Assembly: GCA_964244295.1 (NCBI GenBank)
Contig: CAXTIG010000006.1
Coordinates: forward strand, 1-64,000
Direction of reading: 5' to 3'
Origin: JAJAZB01 sp964244295
GTDB taxonomy: Bacteria > Bacteroidota > Bacteroidia > Cytophagales > Spirosomataceae
Length of the DNA stretch: 64,000 nucleotides
Made by a program: the position numbers and the translations under genes. Position 1 is the first letter of the stretch, and each line of letters opens with the position of its first letter. Under the pieces are notes generated by a model. It had not been told where the DNA came from. It saw nothing but the letters and a program-made list of their open reading frames with translations, and did not search any database. Positions 38,236-47,523 of this stretch are shown here, in pieces.

Positions 38236-39954
38236 GTGCTCACGGCAAGCGAAACCATCGTTGGGTTGCTCGACCGGCTCCGCTTTTACGAGGGGCAGGT
38301 GTTGGGGCAGTTTCCCGGTGACCAGCCGGGCGAACTCGCGTGGAAGCCACTCGCGTATCCGCTTCCGTTGCGGCTCGATGGCTCGACTCCCGAAGCACCG
38401 CTGACCGATCCGGAAACGGCTCTGCTCCTCACCGAGTACCTCTACCAGAATTTTTATGTCTTCGGTCGAACCTCGGTCGCCCGGCCGGGGCCAGGGGGTG
38501 AGTACATCAACGATTCCAGGGCTGAGTTTGAAGCAACCACCCTGAGGGCGACGAAGGTGGGGGAAAGCCGACACGGGTGGACTCGGGTGAGGCATCGCAG
38601 CACCCACATCCTGGCCCCGGCCGGGCTTTACCTCGTGGATGGGCGCAACGTTGACCTACGAGTTTCGTCCTCCGAGCCGGAGGAGCTGGATCAACAAGCC
38701 CGGCAATTTGTCTGGGGCAGGGTCAAATCCATCCTGCCCCGCTTGGGTAGCACCGTCCGGTACGTGCGGTTTTACCTGCATTTCGAGCTGCGGCTTGGAT
38801 CGGGTACTGCTCTGGCAAGGACCATAAAAACAATCCTCGATGACCGTGGAATTCCTTTTTCCCTGAAATACCTGATCGCTCAGGGCGAAACGTTGCCCGA
38901 TCCGCTTCGTCAGGATACGGCAATTTTGTACGTTTCCGCCGATGATTTCGTGCCGGTGTTTTTCGCCCTTCGGGAAATCTACCCGGCCCTTTCCCTCACC
39001 GCCGGGGCCACGCTGTTCGTCCGGTCCTTCGGGGGTATGCCCGGTCTGAGTTTCGCGGAAGACCCGGTGGGTGGCGAGAGTTTCGGAAAAGCCCGGATGA
39101 AACTGATCGCCGAGGCCGTGCTGAACACCATGAAAGCCCCGGACGGAACCCGACCCGACGGAACGGTGAATCCAGAACCCGTGCTCACCTGGATTTCTGA
39201 CCGGGGGTATCCGCTGGGTGCGTTTCATCTCGAACCAACGTCGACGTTTCCCTACAACGAAGCTCTGTTCGCACTGGATCCCACCCCGCCAGCCCTGCGT
39301 ATGGAGGCATCGGTCGGGGTACAGAAAGCCCGCCAGGTAGGAGATTGGTTGTGCCGCGATGCGCTTTGGATAACGGCAAAACGGTGTGATTGGCTAGGGG
39401 CCAGTTCCGACGAACAACCCATTTCGTATTCGTTTCTCGACGAAAGTTGGCAATCGGGTCGGCTGGGCATTGCCGTGTTCCTTCACATTCTGGCGCGTTA
39501 CACCCGCTGTCCTCTTTACGGGTACGTTGCCGAGGGAGCCGTACCCAATCTGGAAAAAGCCATCGAAAACCCGGCGAACGCTCCGATCCGAAACGCGCTG
39601 ATACGGCTCGTGGACTACTGCCCGCACGTATCCGTATCCGCCAAGTTGGATGCCGCTGAGTCGTTTACCCGTAAACCAAGCCTGCCCACCGTTCCCCTTT
39701 ACGAAGTGGCAAAGGACGCTTTCCGTGCCATTCGCGTAGCCCTGCAAAAAGAGAACGAATTGCCCTTGATCGAAGAAGCCTACCGGGAGCAACTTTTTCA
39801 GGATCCTTACGTGGCCCTGGCCTTCGAGGCCAACGAATGGGGCATCGACGAATTCGTCCCCGGCCTCAACGGACTGGCGTTGGTGGGTTTTGGTTTTCTA
39901 CGAATGGCCGATCCGAATCTGCCGCCAATTCCGCTGCGACCGGAACGCGAATAA
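38236..39954 (+). CDS. HopA1-domain lyase fused to a shortened LanC-like domain
   Basis: About 572 aa from the GTG at 38236; a TTG at 38221 would overlap the kinase stop. Residues about 1-350 are HopA1-like, shown by LDDRGIPFSLKYLIAQGETL, DTAILYVSADDFVPVFFALR, and the diagnostic GLSFAEDPVGGESFGKARMK. The C-terminal part opens like LanC (VGDWLCRDALWITAKRCDWL, SGRLGIAVFLHILARYTRCP) and ends like LanC (FVPGLNGLALVGFGFLRMAD then PNLPPIPL). The intervening 150 residues lack the zinc-binding Cys and Cys-His-Gly motifs. So it probably eliminates phospho-Ser/Thr to dehydro-residues, with cyclase activity doubtful. The 3' end overlaps the convergent kinase gene by 89 nt. Confidence 0.78.
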   Translation: MLTASETIVGLLDRLRFYEGQVLGQFPGDQPGELAWKPLAYPLPLRLDGSTPEAPLTDPETALLLTEYLYQNFYVFGRTSVARPGPGGEYINDSRAEFEATTLRATKVGESRHGWTRVRHRSTHILAPAGLYLVDGRNVDLRVSSSEPEELDQQARQFVWGRVKSILPRLGSTVRYVRFYLHFELRLGSGTALARTIKTILDDRGIPFSLKYLIAQGETLPDPLRQDTAILYVSADDFVPVFFALREIYPALSLTAGATLFVRSFGGMPGLSFAEDPVGGESFGKARMKLIAEAVLNTMKAPDGTRPDGTVNPEPVLTWISDRGYPLGAFHLEPTSTFPYNEALFALDPTPPALRMEASVGVQKARQVGDWLCRDALWITAKRCDWLGASSDEQPISYSFLDESWQSGRLGIAVFLHILARYTRCPLYGYVAEGAVPNLEKAIENPANAPIRNALIRLVDYCPHVSVSAKLDAAESFTRKPSLPTVPLYEVAKDAFRAIRVALQKENELPLIEEAYREQLFQDPYVALAFEANEWGIDEFVPGLNGLALVGFGFLRMADPNLPPIPLRPERE

Positions 39955-41824
39955 CCACGGAAGTGCCGTAATTCGGTTTGGTTTGAATTTTCCACGTTCC
40001 GCCAATGGCCTCGATCCGGGCGTTGATGTTTTGCAGGCCCATGCCTTTCCCAGCTTCTTCCGGCAACAGGCCGATGCCATCGTCGGTCACATCGAGTAGC
40101 ACAACGTTTGCCTGGCGGGCCATCACCACGCGGCATTCGGTAGCCTGGGCGTGTTTGAGCACGTTGGTGATGAGTTCCATGCCGACGCTGTAGAGTTCGA
40201 GCCGTTGCCGGGCATCCAGAAATTCACTGACCGGTTCAGCCTGGACGCTTAGCTTCATCCGACCCGATTTATTGACCTGCTCGGCCAGGCTCACGAAGGC
40301 CTGTTCCAGACCTTCTTTTTCCAGAATGGCAGGCATGAAGTTGTGCGAAAGTAACCGCACTTCGCCGTAGGCCTGCTTAATCATCCGATGCACGTCTTCG
40401 TAAATTTTCCGTTCGCGGTCGTCGAGTTCGTTGAGCAATACCGCCTCCACCTTCCACTTGATAGCCGCCAGGGTGCCGCCCAGATTATCGTGGAGTTCGG
40501 AGGCTACTCGCTTGCGTTCCAGGCGCTGGCCATTGAGCAGCGCCTCTTCGATTTCCCGGTTTTTGCGAAGCAGCGCTTCATTGGCCGACAAGAGTTCAGC
40601 CGTGCGCTCGGCCACCCGCTTTTCCAGCGAATCGTTCAGTTCCTCAATCTGAACATTTTGTTGTTCGATTTCGCGGCGGCGGCGGCGAAGCAAATAGTTG
40701 GTCGCGACCAGGATAGTTCCCAGCAACCCAAGCAACCCGATTCCCACCCAAAGGAACTGGTTGGATCGGCTTTGCTCCTCGTCCCGTTGCTGCGCCAGAA
40801 CCAGGTCGATTTTATGTTTCTCGTTTTCATACAGCGTGCGTATGGATTCCAACCGCTGCCGTTCTTCCTGATGCAAATGAGTATCCCGCGAGGCAATGAA
40901 TTTTTTATAAAACTGAAGGGCCGGTTGCCAGTGCCCACTGGCCTGATGAACCTCCGAAGCCGCTTCGTACACGTGGGCAATCGTGTATTCACCCGAAATT
41001 CGAGGGACGATGTTCAGGGCTTGTTCGCTATACCGCAGGGCCAGTGGTAGATTTTTCAACCGGGCGCTGGTCATTGCTAAACCCGCAAAAGCATACGCGC
41101 TGTCTTGAGGAAGGAGATACCTACCGTACCCGAACAAGGTTCGGTAGGCGGTTGCGGCCGAATCATACTGATGTTTGTCGCGGTATGAATCCGCGACATT
41201 GATCAGAAACCAGCTTTGTTGCATGGAATCGATGGGATGGTTTTCCCGGATGCACTGCTTGAAATACGCCAACGCCCGATCATACTCCCGGTTCATCTGA
41301 TACGAATTACCCAGGGAGTTGAGCGCATTCAGTTGCCTGTACTTTCCACTGACACCGAGTTTTCGGGCGACCTTAACGGCCCGGACGTGATTCTGCCGGG
41401 CCTGCGTGTGATCACCCGCCAGGTCGTGGGCAATGCCTACAATCCGGTACGCTTCGGTCTGGAAGCGCAGTGAATCCGATTTTTCGGCCAAATTCAGCCC
41501 CCTGTAATAAAAATAACTAGCCCTGGCGTAGAGACTTTTATTGACAAGGTGCCGTCCCATTCCCCGGTATGCCGCCAACCGCCCCGCCTCCCAATCCATT
41601 TTCTCAGCGGCCTCGATCGCCCGTTGCCAGTACGCACGGGCACCCTGCCAATCTTTGGTTTGCTTGGCCAGTTGACAGAGTATCCTCACCCGAGAGGTAT
41701 CCCGCGCAAAACCGGGCTGTCGTTGCTCCAGACGCACCAATTCCTGCCGCAGGATGTCCGTTGCGGACTGGGCTTGCAGGGTGTGAACGGCAAAAAACAA
41801 AGCGAGGAGTAGTCGTATCCGCAT
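39866..41824 (-). CDS. TPR-containing sensor histidine kinase (HisKA_3 type)
   Basis: A 652-aa membrane kinase. Signal peptide (MRIRLLLALFFAVHTLQAQS), a periplasmic TPR array (about residues 30-340, e.g. LGNSYQMNREYDRALAYFKQ), one membrane helix (FLWVGIGLLGLLGTILVATN), a coiled coil, then the dimerisation/phosphoacceptor helix with His in RVASELHDNLGGTLAAIKWK, and HATPase_c with ELITNVLKHAQATE (N box), DDGIGLLPEEAGKGMGLQNI (G1/G2). No response regulator is adjacent. The last 89 nt overlap the HopA1 gene on the other strand, encoding a non-conserved tail. Confidence 0.93.
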   Translation of the reverse strand: MRIRLLLALFFAVHTLQAQSATDILRQELVRLEQRQPGFARDTSRVRILCQLAKQTKDWQGARAYWQRAIEAAEKMDWEAGRLAAYRGMGRHLVNKSLYARASYFYYRGLNLAEKSDSLRFQTEAYRIVGIAHDLAGDHTQARQNHVRAVKVARKLGVSGKYRQLNALNSLGNSYQMNREYDRALAYFKQCIRENHPIDSMQQSWFLINVADSYRDKHQYDSAATAYRTLFGYGRYLLPQDSAYAFAGLAMTSARLKNLPLALRYSEQALNIVPRISGEYTIAHVYEAASEVHQASGHWQPALQFYKKFIASRDTHLHQEERQRLESIRTLYENEKHKIDLVLAQQRDEEQSRSNQFLWVGIGLLGLLGTILVATNYLLRRRRREIEQQNVQIEELNDSLEKRVAERTAELLSANEALLRKNREIEEALLNGQRLERKRVASELHDNLGGTLAAIKWKVEAVLLNELDDRERKIYEDVHRMIKQAYGEVRLLSHNFMPAILEKEGLEQAFVSLAEQVNKSGRMKLSVQAEPVSEFLDARQRLELYSVGMELITNVLKHAQATECRVVMARQANVVLLDVTDDGIGLLPEEAGKGMGLQNINARIEAIGGTWKIQTKPNYGTSVVIRVPVAAELAADSDRPFVENQNPPTPVR

Positions 41825-41994
41825 GAACGGGCAGGGTTAGGTTCACGAAAATACGGCTGAAAAAGTTTCCTTTTCGCCTGACGGTGAGAATAATACGGCG
41901 GCGAAAAAAGGGAAACCAACAGTCTACCTTTCTAAATAAAAGCCCAAGTATGGGAACGTGGTGTTTTTGCCCGAAACGCTTTCGGTTACACGGC

Positions 41995-44058
41995 TCACCC
42001 GATGGCTTGTCTGAGCCACGCGTAAATAGCCCGCTGCGAATGCACCGCTGGGCCTGCGCCGTTAACCGGCTCCCACTCCTGGGCGGCGGTCAGCCGACTG
42101 GCCTGGACAGTATCGGCGAATTGCAACGCGAGATACCGTTCAATTTCCTGCTGTAAATCGGGGTCATAAATTGGAAAACATACCTCGATGCGGCGGTTCA
42201 GATTCCGGTTCATCCAGTCGGCGGAGCCGAGGTAGGTTTCGGGTTGGCCCCCGTTGTGAAACACGAACACCCGCCCGTGTTCGAGGTAGCGATCCACGAT
42301 GCGCCGCACCCGGATGGTGGGACTCAGCCCCGGCACTCCCGGCACCAGCGTGCAGATGGCCCGCACCAGCAGGTCGATGGGAACCCCCGCCTGGCTGGCT
42401 TCGTAGAGTTTATCGACCATCGTTTTTTCCTGAAAATTATTGAGCTTGATGGTGATGCGGGCGGGCAATCCGGCTCGGTGGTTCCTGATTTCGCGGTCGA
42501 TCAGGGCCAGAAACTGAGGCACCAAATTGAATTGAGCCACCAGCAAATGCTGAAACCGGAGATCCGGAAATTCCTGCGGCTGCTGACGACTCTGGAGGTA
42601 CGAAAAAAGCCCATCCAAATCCGCCGTAATTCCCACGTGGCTGGTCAGCAGCACGTGATCGGTGTAAAAACGGGCGGTGGTTTCGTTGAAATTGCCCGTC
42701 GCCAGCAGGCCAACCCGCCGGGCTTCTCCCCCGCGCCGGAGCGTCACCAACGCGACTTTCGCGTGGACTTTCAACCCCGGAATGCTGTACACCAGCCGCA
42801 CCCCCGCCGCTTCGAGCCGCTTGCCCCAATGCAGGTTGTTGGCTTCGTCGAAGCGGGCTTTCAACTCCACGAACACCGTCACCCGTTTGCCATTGCGGGC
42901 GGCGCTACTCAGCGCCTCGGCGATGGCCGAATCGGCGGCGACCCGGTAGAGGGTAATCGCCACCTCCGTCACGTCGGGGTGGGTGGCGGCTTCGTTGAAA
43001 AACCGCAGCACCGGGCTGTAGGAATGGTACGGCAGGTGCAGCAAATAATCCCGCTGGTCGATCCGCTCGAAAATCGAGGTTTCGCCCTGCAAAGCCGCCA
43101 CCGGATGGGGCGGTTGGGGTGGGTAACTCAGCGCCGCCCCCAGGGGGTTGGGCAGCTTCATCAAACTGCTCAAATTGTGGTAGCGACCGCCGGGTACCAG
43201 CGCGCCGGGCAACAGAGCAAACGCCGAGGTCAGGGCATCGAGTACCTCGGCGGGCATCGCCGGATCGTAGAGAAAACGGGTGGTACGGCCCCCTTTTCGG
43301 TCGTCGAGCATCTGGGAAATATTCGCGTCCATCGCCCCCGAAAACTCATCGTCGATGCGCACGTCGGCATTCCGATTGATCTTGATGCTAAAACAACCCG
43401 ACACGGTTTCGCCGGGAAACAAGGCGGTGAGGTGCTGCCGGATGATGTCATCGAGAAACACCAGGTGCTGACTGCCTCCGGCGGGCGGCAGCACCAGAAA
43501 CCGGGGCAATTTTTGGTGGGGAATATTGAGCAGGGCAAACCGGGAATTAACGCCGGAATCCCTCAACAACACGGCCAGGTACAGCGAGTTGTCGGGCAAA
43601 TCGAGCGGGGCGGCGAGGCCCGCATCGAGCCGGATGGGTTGCAGATAGGCCAGCACCGTGCTGAAAAAAAAATCGGTCACGGCGGCTTCGTGTTCGGCCC
43701 GGAGCGGCTCGCCGTAGTACAAATGAATGCCCTGCCGCCCTAATTCAGGCAGCACTTCCTCCACAATCAGCCGACCAAACTCCCGCTGCGAGCGTTGCAC
43801 CATCGCCTGAATAGTCGGCAACAAGGCAGGGTCATTTTCGTCGTTCTCGGCGGTGTGACGAACATCCGCCGCCAGCAGCGGCGACATCCGCACCCGGAAA
43901 AACTCATCGAGGTTGGAGGAAAAAATACCCAGAAACCGGACGCGTTCGTAAATCGGCACCGCCGGGTTGGCCGCCTCCATCAGCACCCGGTGGTTGAAAC
44001 TCAGCCAGCTAACGTCCCGGTTTAAGTACGTGACCAGGGCGGGGGGGCTTGCGTTCAT
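41995..44058 (-). CDS. ppk1: Polyphosphate kinase 1
   Basis: A 687-aa PPK1. The N domain begins YLNRDVSWLSFNHRVLMEAA and FLGIFSSNLDEFFRVRMSPL; the catalytic domains contain VAITLYRVAADSAIAEALSS, FVELKARFDEANNLHWGKRL, GLKVHAKVALVTLRRGGEAR with the phospho-accepting His, GLLATGNFNETTARFYTDH, and YLGSADWMNRNLNRRIEVCF near the C-terminus. It makes long-chain polyphosphate from ATP, reversibly. Length normal. No exopolyphosphatase gene is adjacent. Confidence 0.96.
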   Translation of the reverse strand: MNASPPALVTYLNRDVSWLSFNHRVLMEAANPAVPIYERVRFLGIFSSNLDEFFRVRMSPLLAADVRHTAENDENDPALLPTIQAMVQRSQREFGRLIVEEVLPELGRQGIHLYYGEPLRAEHEAAVTDFFFSTVLAYLQPIRLDAGLAAPLDLPDNSLYLAVLLRDSGVNSRFALLNIPHQKLPRFLVLPPAGGSQHLVFLDDIIRQHLTALFPGETVSGCFSIKINRNADVRIDDEFSGAMDANISQMLDDRKGGRTTRFLYDPAMPAEVLDALTSAFALLPGALVPGGRYHNLSSLMKLPNPLGAALSYPPQPPHPVAALQGETSIFERIDQRDYLLHLPYHSYSPVLRFFNEAATHPDVTEVAITLYRVAADSAIAEALSSAARNGKRVTVFVELKARFDEANNLHWGKRLEAAGVRLVYSIPGLKVHAKVALVTLRRGGEARRVGLLATGNFNETTARFYTDHVLLTSHVGITADLDGLFSYLQSRQQPQEFPDLRFQHLLVAQFNLVPQFLALIDREIRNHRAGLPARITIKLNNFQEKTMVDKLYEASQAGVPIDLLVRAICTLVPGVPGLSPTIRVRRIVDRYLEHGRVFVFHNGGQPETYLGSADWMNRNLNRRIEVCFPIYDPDLQQEIERYLALQFADTVQASRLTAAQEWEPVNGAGPAVHSQRAIYAWLRQAIG

Positions 44059-44455
44059 GGGCTATCTGGTTGTAAATCGGCAAAGTAAGCACGAAGGCAA
44101 CCAAATTATTCCGCGACCACATTAGGAAATTATTAACAAAATCACCGTCGAGGCAGGCTATTCCGAGGGGAAGGTGGTACGGAAATCGGGTTTTCGTTGC
44201 TGAAACGGCAGCGGTTCACCGCGCCGTTGCCAACTGCCCAAAAAAGAGCCAATCGTTCCGCGATGGATTGAGTCGACGAGTGGGCAGTGGAAAAAATGAG
44301 CTGACGGAGTTGTCACGCTGAACTTGTCGAAGCGCCGGTTGGACCTGGGAAACTAGTTCCGAAGGCCAAGCGCGCTTCGACAAGCTCAACGTGACAATCC
44401 TGTCTCATCAACTATAAAATACCACTTTTGACCAAATTTCTGACCAAAAACGAAC
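44059..44455. other. Non-coding gap with a 26-bp inverted repeat (44310-44397)
   Basis: About 400 nt between ppk1 and the FG-GAP gene (both minus strand). Arms 44310-44335 and 44372-44397 pair at 24 of 26 positions; the repeat has TTGTCACGCTGAACTTGTCG ends, another common bacterial intergenic motif. The rest should contain the ppk1 promoter; no gene-like frame is seen. Confidence 0.7.
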
Positions 44456-45943
44456 CTACCGGTGTTCAGCCCCGAAGACCCCGTCGTACCGGCTGCCCAT
44501 GTAGGCCCCCCAGCGAATCGGACCGGCGATGCTGATTTTCGTTTTCAGGCAATTGACCTGCAAGCCATCGAAGGCGTAGGTTTGGTAGCGGTTGTTACTG
44601 TGGCAAAACACGATGTCCAGGAACCCGTCGTGGTCGAGGTCGCCGAGCCAAGGCGTGGACGCAATGTTGTGCCCCGGCAGGCCATCGATGAGTTTCACGA
44701 CTTCGTTTGCCCCGAACTCCACGGCCATGAGGCCGTTGAAAAACGACTTCCGCCCCAGCGAATCCAGCACCTGGTAATTGACGCTCAGCAGCGCCTCGTC
44801 GCGGCCGTCGCCGTTGAGGTCGGCCACCACCGGCGTGCTGGTTTGGTAGTACCCGAGCGAATCGCTGAACTCCACCCGGCCAGTTTTGCCATTGACCATA
44901 AATTGCTTCGTCCATTCCAGTTTGGGCCAGGTGCCCTGGGCGTAGGAAACGAAGAAATCCGGCGTGGCGTCGTCGGTAAATTTCCCGATGGCGATGGAAC
45001 TGTACGCTTCCGTGCCCGGCATCGTCACACCCCACAAGGGCCGGAGGGTCTTGCCATCGAAGGCCAGCAGGCGCCCATCCACCGAGTTGGCGACGATGTC
45101 CGGCACGCCGTCGTCGTTTATTTCCACCCAGGCCGCCGGAGCAATGAAGCCTTTGTCCGGGCTGGTGGCCAGTTTCACCGCCGCCGACAAATCGCCCGCC
45201 AGCACCTGGTTTAGCGTACCCACGAAAAGATTTCCACCGATGGTTTCGCCGCCGGTGCCAAACACGATTCGGTAATCGGAATCAGCGGCTGTTTTCAGAA
45301 CGGAAATCGACATGTACGTTTCCTTGCCATCGGGCATGGCGGCTTCCGCCAGCACCCGACCGGTTTTGGCGCTGAGCACCACCAACCGGCCCGGCGGACG
45401 TTTCGGGTCGTAGGGTTCGACCTTCACGTCCCCGCCGTTCGGCACGAGCAGGTCGTCGAGGCCATCGCCGTCCTGATCGGGAACAAACTGCGGGTTGTAG
45501 AAATTAAACCAGCGCTTCTTCCCCCCGTCGGAGTTGGCCTTCACGTCGAATTTCCAAAGCACCTTTCCCGTCGCGCCGTCGAGGGCCTGCAACTCCGCCG
45601 AACGGCCTTCGATGATGACGTCGTCGATGCCATCGGCGGTCAGGTCTTTGAACGTAGCCGACCCGAAAATCTGGTCGATGGCGGAATTTCGCCACAGCAG
45701 TTCCCCCGTCCGACCGTCCAGGGCAACGATGGCCGAATCACAGGCCTGGAATTCGAGGCGACCGGCCCCTAAAATAATGTCGCCGACGCCGTCGCGGTTG
45801 AGGTCCGTCACCCGGGGCGAAGAAAACGTGCCCAAACCCGGCAGCATCTTGCTCCACGAGGATTGAGCGGAAGCCTGGCCAATGGATAGACCGCTGAGAA
45901 AGACCGCTGCGTTGACCCATCGGATCACGTTGGGGAATGCCAT
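44456..45943 (-). CDS. Secreted FG-GAP/PQQ-like beta-propeller protein
   Basis: A 495-aa product. Signal peptide (VNAAVFLSGLSIGQASAQ) followed by repeated FG-GAP/VCBS calcium-binding blades: PRVTDLNRDGVGDIILGAGR, TFKDLTADGIDDVIIEG, FVPDQDGDGLDDLLVPNG, WVEINDDGVPDIVANS, VADLNGDGRDEALLSV, and WLGDLDHDGFLDIVFCHS, mixed with PQQ-like blades (VALDGRTGELLWRN, ALDGATGKVLWKFD). Such propellers bind glycans, ions or protein partners at the cell surface. No catalytic domain. Single gene. Confidence 0.92.
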   Translation of the reverse strand: MAFPNVIRWVNAAVFLSGLSIGQASAQSSWSKMLPGLGTFSSPRVTDLNRDGVGDIILGAGRLEFQACDSAIVALDGRTGELLWRNSAIDQIFGSATFKDLTADGIDDVIIEGRSAELQALDGATGKVLWKFDVKANSDGGKKRWFNFYNPQFVPDQDGDGLDDLLVPNGGDVKVEPYDPKRPPGRLVVLSAKTGRVLAEAAMPDGKETYMSISVLKTAADSDYRIVFGTGGETIGGNLFVGTLNQVLAGDLSAAVKLATSPDKGFIAPAAWVEINDDGVPDIVANSVDGRLLAFDGKTLRPLWGVTMPGTEAYSSIAIGKFTDDATPDFFVSYAQGTWPKLEWTKQFMVNGKTGRVEFSDSLGYYQTSTPVVADLNGDGRDEALLSVNYQVLDSLGRKSFFNGLMAVEFGANEVVKLIDGLPGHNIASTPWLGDLDHDGFLDIVFCHSNNRYQTYAFDGLQVNCLKTKISIAGPIRWGAYMGSRYDGVFGAEHR

Positions 45944-46210
45944 GCGAGGGAAGAAAGGCTTGGGGAGGGGAAAAAATCCGTTGCGCCGACCAGGCGCGCT
46001 TCGGTTGGCGACAAACTACGGGAATCTTTCCGGCAAGTCAACCGGCGACGGGTTTTTTCCGCACGAGACCCCTGCCTTCACTCAACTGAGTTGGATTCAG
46101 CTAGTTTTTGAAATTTTAAACCGCTTCAATTGAGCACTTGTTAAGAGCAGAAGCATCCGCTTCAGAAAATAAGGGACGATTTAGAAACCGAAAACTGACC
46201 GTGCGATGGG

Positions 46211-46441
46211 ATGGGATCATTCGACTTCAAAAGCTACTACGAAAAGCTTGAGCAAGCGCAAACCGATGCCGAGCGGGAGCAACTCCGGCGGAATTTCGAT
46301 GCGTATTGGGATTCGTTGGCACCCGGAGACTTGCCACCAGCCCGTGAACACTTCGCGGCCTACCTGAAGAAGTTCAATCAGGAACAGGCCATTCGAATTG
46401 AGTACTTGCGAAAGGTGCTGACTCCTGAACTGGCTGTTTAA
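46211..46441 (+). CDS. Small helical protein, unknown
   Basis: A 76-aa charged, helical protein: SYYEKLEQAQTDAEREQLRR, NFDAYWDSLAPGDLPPAREH, YLKKFNQEQAIRIEYLRKVL. No family recognised. It ends 5 nt before the start of a second small gene, so the two form a pair; size and order recall antitoxin-like pairs, but no toxin motif is present. Confidence 0.6.
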   Translation: MGSFDFKSYYEKLEQAQTDAEREQLRRNFDAYWDSLAPGDLPPAREHFAAYLKKFNQEQAIRIEYLRKVLTPELAV

Positions 46442-46446
46442 CTTTC

Positions 46447-46680
46447 ATGGAAGCAATAACAGAAAACGAACAAGCCCTGCGGGTGCTCCGCTTGCTCGAA
46501 CTGATTGCCCACCTCAACCGAACCATTCACCTGCACCGCCAGCAACCCGAACCCGACACGTTCATGCTGGCCCAATACACCGACCGCCGGGCACAATACT
46601 TCGACCAACTGGCCGAACTGATGGGTGAAGGCTACGAACTGGAAGCGCGGTTTCGGCCTTTGGACCAATTGGCGGCGTGA
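46447..46680 (+). CDS. Small helical protein, unknown
   Basis: A 77-aa helical protein (LRVLRLLELIAHLNRTIHLH, RQQPEPDTFMLAQYTDRRAQ, YFDQLAELMGEGYELEARFR). No family recognised. Second gene of a two-gene unit, followed by a short hairpin terminator at 46696-46714. Confidence 0.6.
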   Translation: MEAITENEQALRVLRLLELIAHLNRTIHLHRQQPEPDTFMLAQYTDRRAQYFDQLAELMGEGYELEARFRPLDQLAA

Positions 46681-46695
46681 TGCGGGGTTTACCTC

Positions 46696-46714
46696 ACTCC
46701 AGAATGGAGTTTTT
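46696..46714 (+). terminator. Short hairpin terminator
   Basis: ACTCCA-gaa-TGGAGT followed by T4, 15 nt after the stop of the small gene. Confidence 0.65.
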
Positions 46715-46871
46715 GGAAGCAGTTTTGACTATTTTTAACTGATTTTCAACATGGATTCTTTGCTGGAATCGCAGTTGAAAACTGCTAAAATAAAATGGCT
46801 CATTCGTTCCATGGGGGTGAAACCTGAGTAAGTCATCTGCTGAAATTTGCGCCATTTAAGGGCAACGTTTT

Positions 46872-46983
46872 CGGGCTTTGCGTTCGGGCGGGATTCGGAG
46901 CACAAAACTGTCAACCTGCACTGAACTTAAATAGAAGCACAAAGCTCCAAGTTTGCACGTCACCCCGCCTGACGCAAAACCCG
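46872..46983. repeat. Long imperfect hairpin bordering the AT-rich block (left)
   Basis: CGGGCTTTGCGTTCGGGCGGGA (46872-46893) pairs imperfectly with CACCCCGCCTGACGCAAAACCCG (46961-46983) with bulges. It is followed by TGTTAGCGGTTAGGCG directly at the end of the first AT-rich gene. The shape, two partly paired arms around a long variable centre, recalls integron attC sites, but the GTTRRRY/RYYYAAC cores are not cleanly present. Confidence 0.6.
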
Positions 46984-46992
46984 TGTTAGCGG

Positions 46993-47523
46993 TTAGGCGT
47001 TTTTGTCTTTCTGTACATATCCTAATATTTCAACCCATGATTTTTGAGGTCTGCTTTTGGGATAGCCGTTTTCAGTACGAAACTTTTTTCGTTCTTCCGT
47101 AAAGTCCCACCACGTTTTTTTCGTGTCGTGTGTGTTTGCAAAGTTTACTACTAATCTGAACTGGTCTTCAACGCAAGGGTCTGTCCAATATCCTTTTTTT
47201 AATTCGTATTCATCTGTCAGTTTTGCACCGTTTTTGTTTTTTAGTTCGTTTAGCGAATAGTAACCTAAAAACACAAGGTCTTCGGCAAATTTTATTCCGA
47301 CTGACGGAACAGTTTGAAATTCTGCTAACGCATAAATTTCTTTTGCTCGTTCGGTTGTAGCGTTAAGTAATACTTCTAATTCGTCTGTTGCAAAGTCAAG
47401 AATGTCTATAATTTTAATTTTGTTCTTTCTCAAATTTGCTTTTTCAACGTCTGTCAGCGGTAGTTTTATGTTTGTCTTACTTTTCATCTTCGGCAAAAGT
47501 CGGCAAATAGTCGTTGTTGTCAT
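46993..47523 (-). CDS. Cdd1-like (pathogenicity locus) helix-hairpin-helix protein
   Basis: A 176-aa, AT-rich gene. The HhH core FQTVPSVGIKFAEDLVFLGY, then WTDPCVEDQFRLVVNFANTH and KTWWDFTEERKKFRTENG, match the Cdd1/'pathogenicity locus' family (PF11731), whose function is unknown. The start at 47523 overlaps the stop of the TfoX-like gene by 4 nt (ATGA); an internal ATG at 47487 is an alternative. Low GC compared with the chromosome indicates transfer together with the next two genes. Confidence 0.78.
   Translation of the reverse strand: MTTTTICRLLPKMKSKTNIKLPLTDVEKANLRKNKIKIIDILDFATDELEVLLNATTERAKEIYALAEFQTVPSVGIKFAEDLVFLGYYSLNELKNKNGAKLTDEYELKKGYWTDPCVEDQFRLVVNFANTHDTKKTWWDFTEERKKFRTENGYPKSRPQKSWVEILGYVQKDKNA

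Noticed and set aside
42244..43743. Long open frame on the plus strand (499 codons)
   Set aside because: Antisense shadow of ppk1; His/Arg/Gly-rich composition typical of such shadows.
46872..46983. Classical integron attC site
   Set aside because: Only the general shape fits; the GTTRRRY and RYYYAAC core sites are not both present, so it is reported as an attC-like hairpin only.
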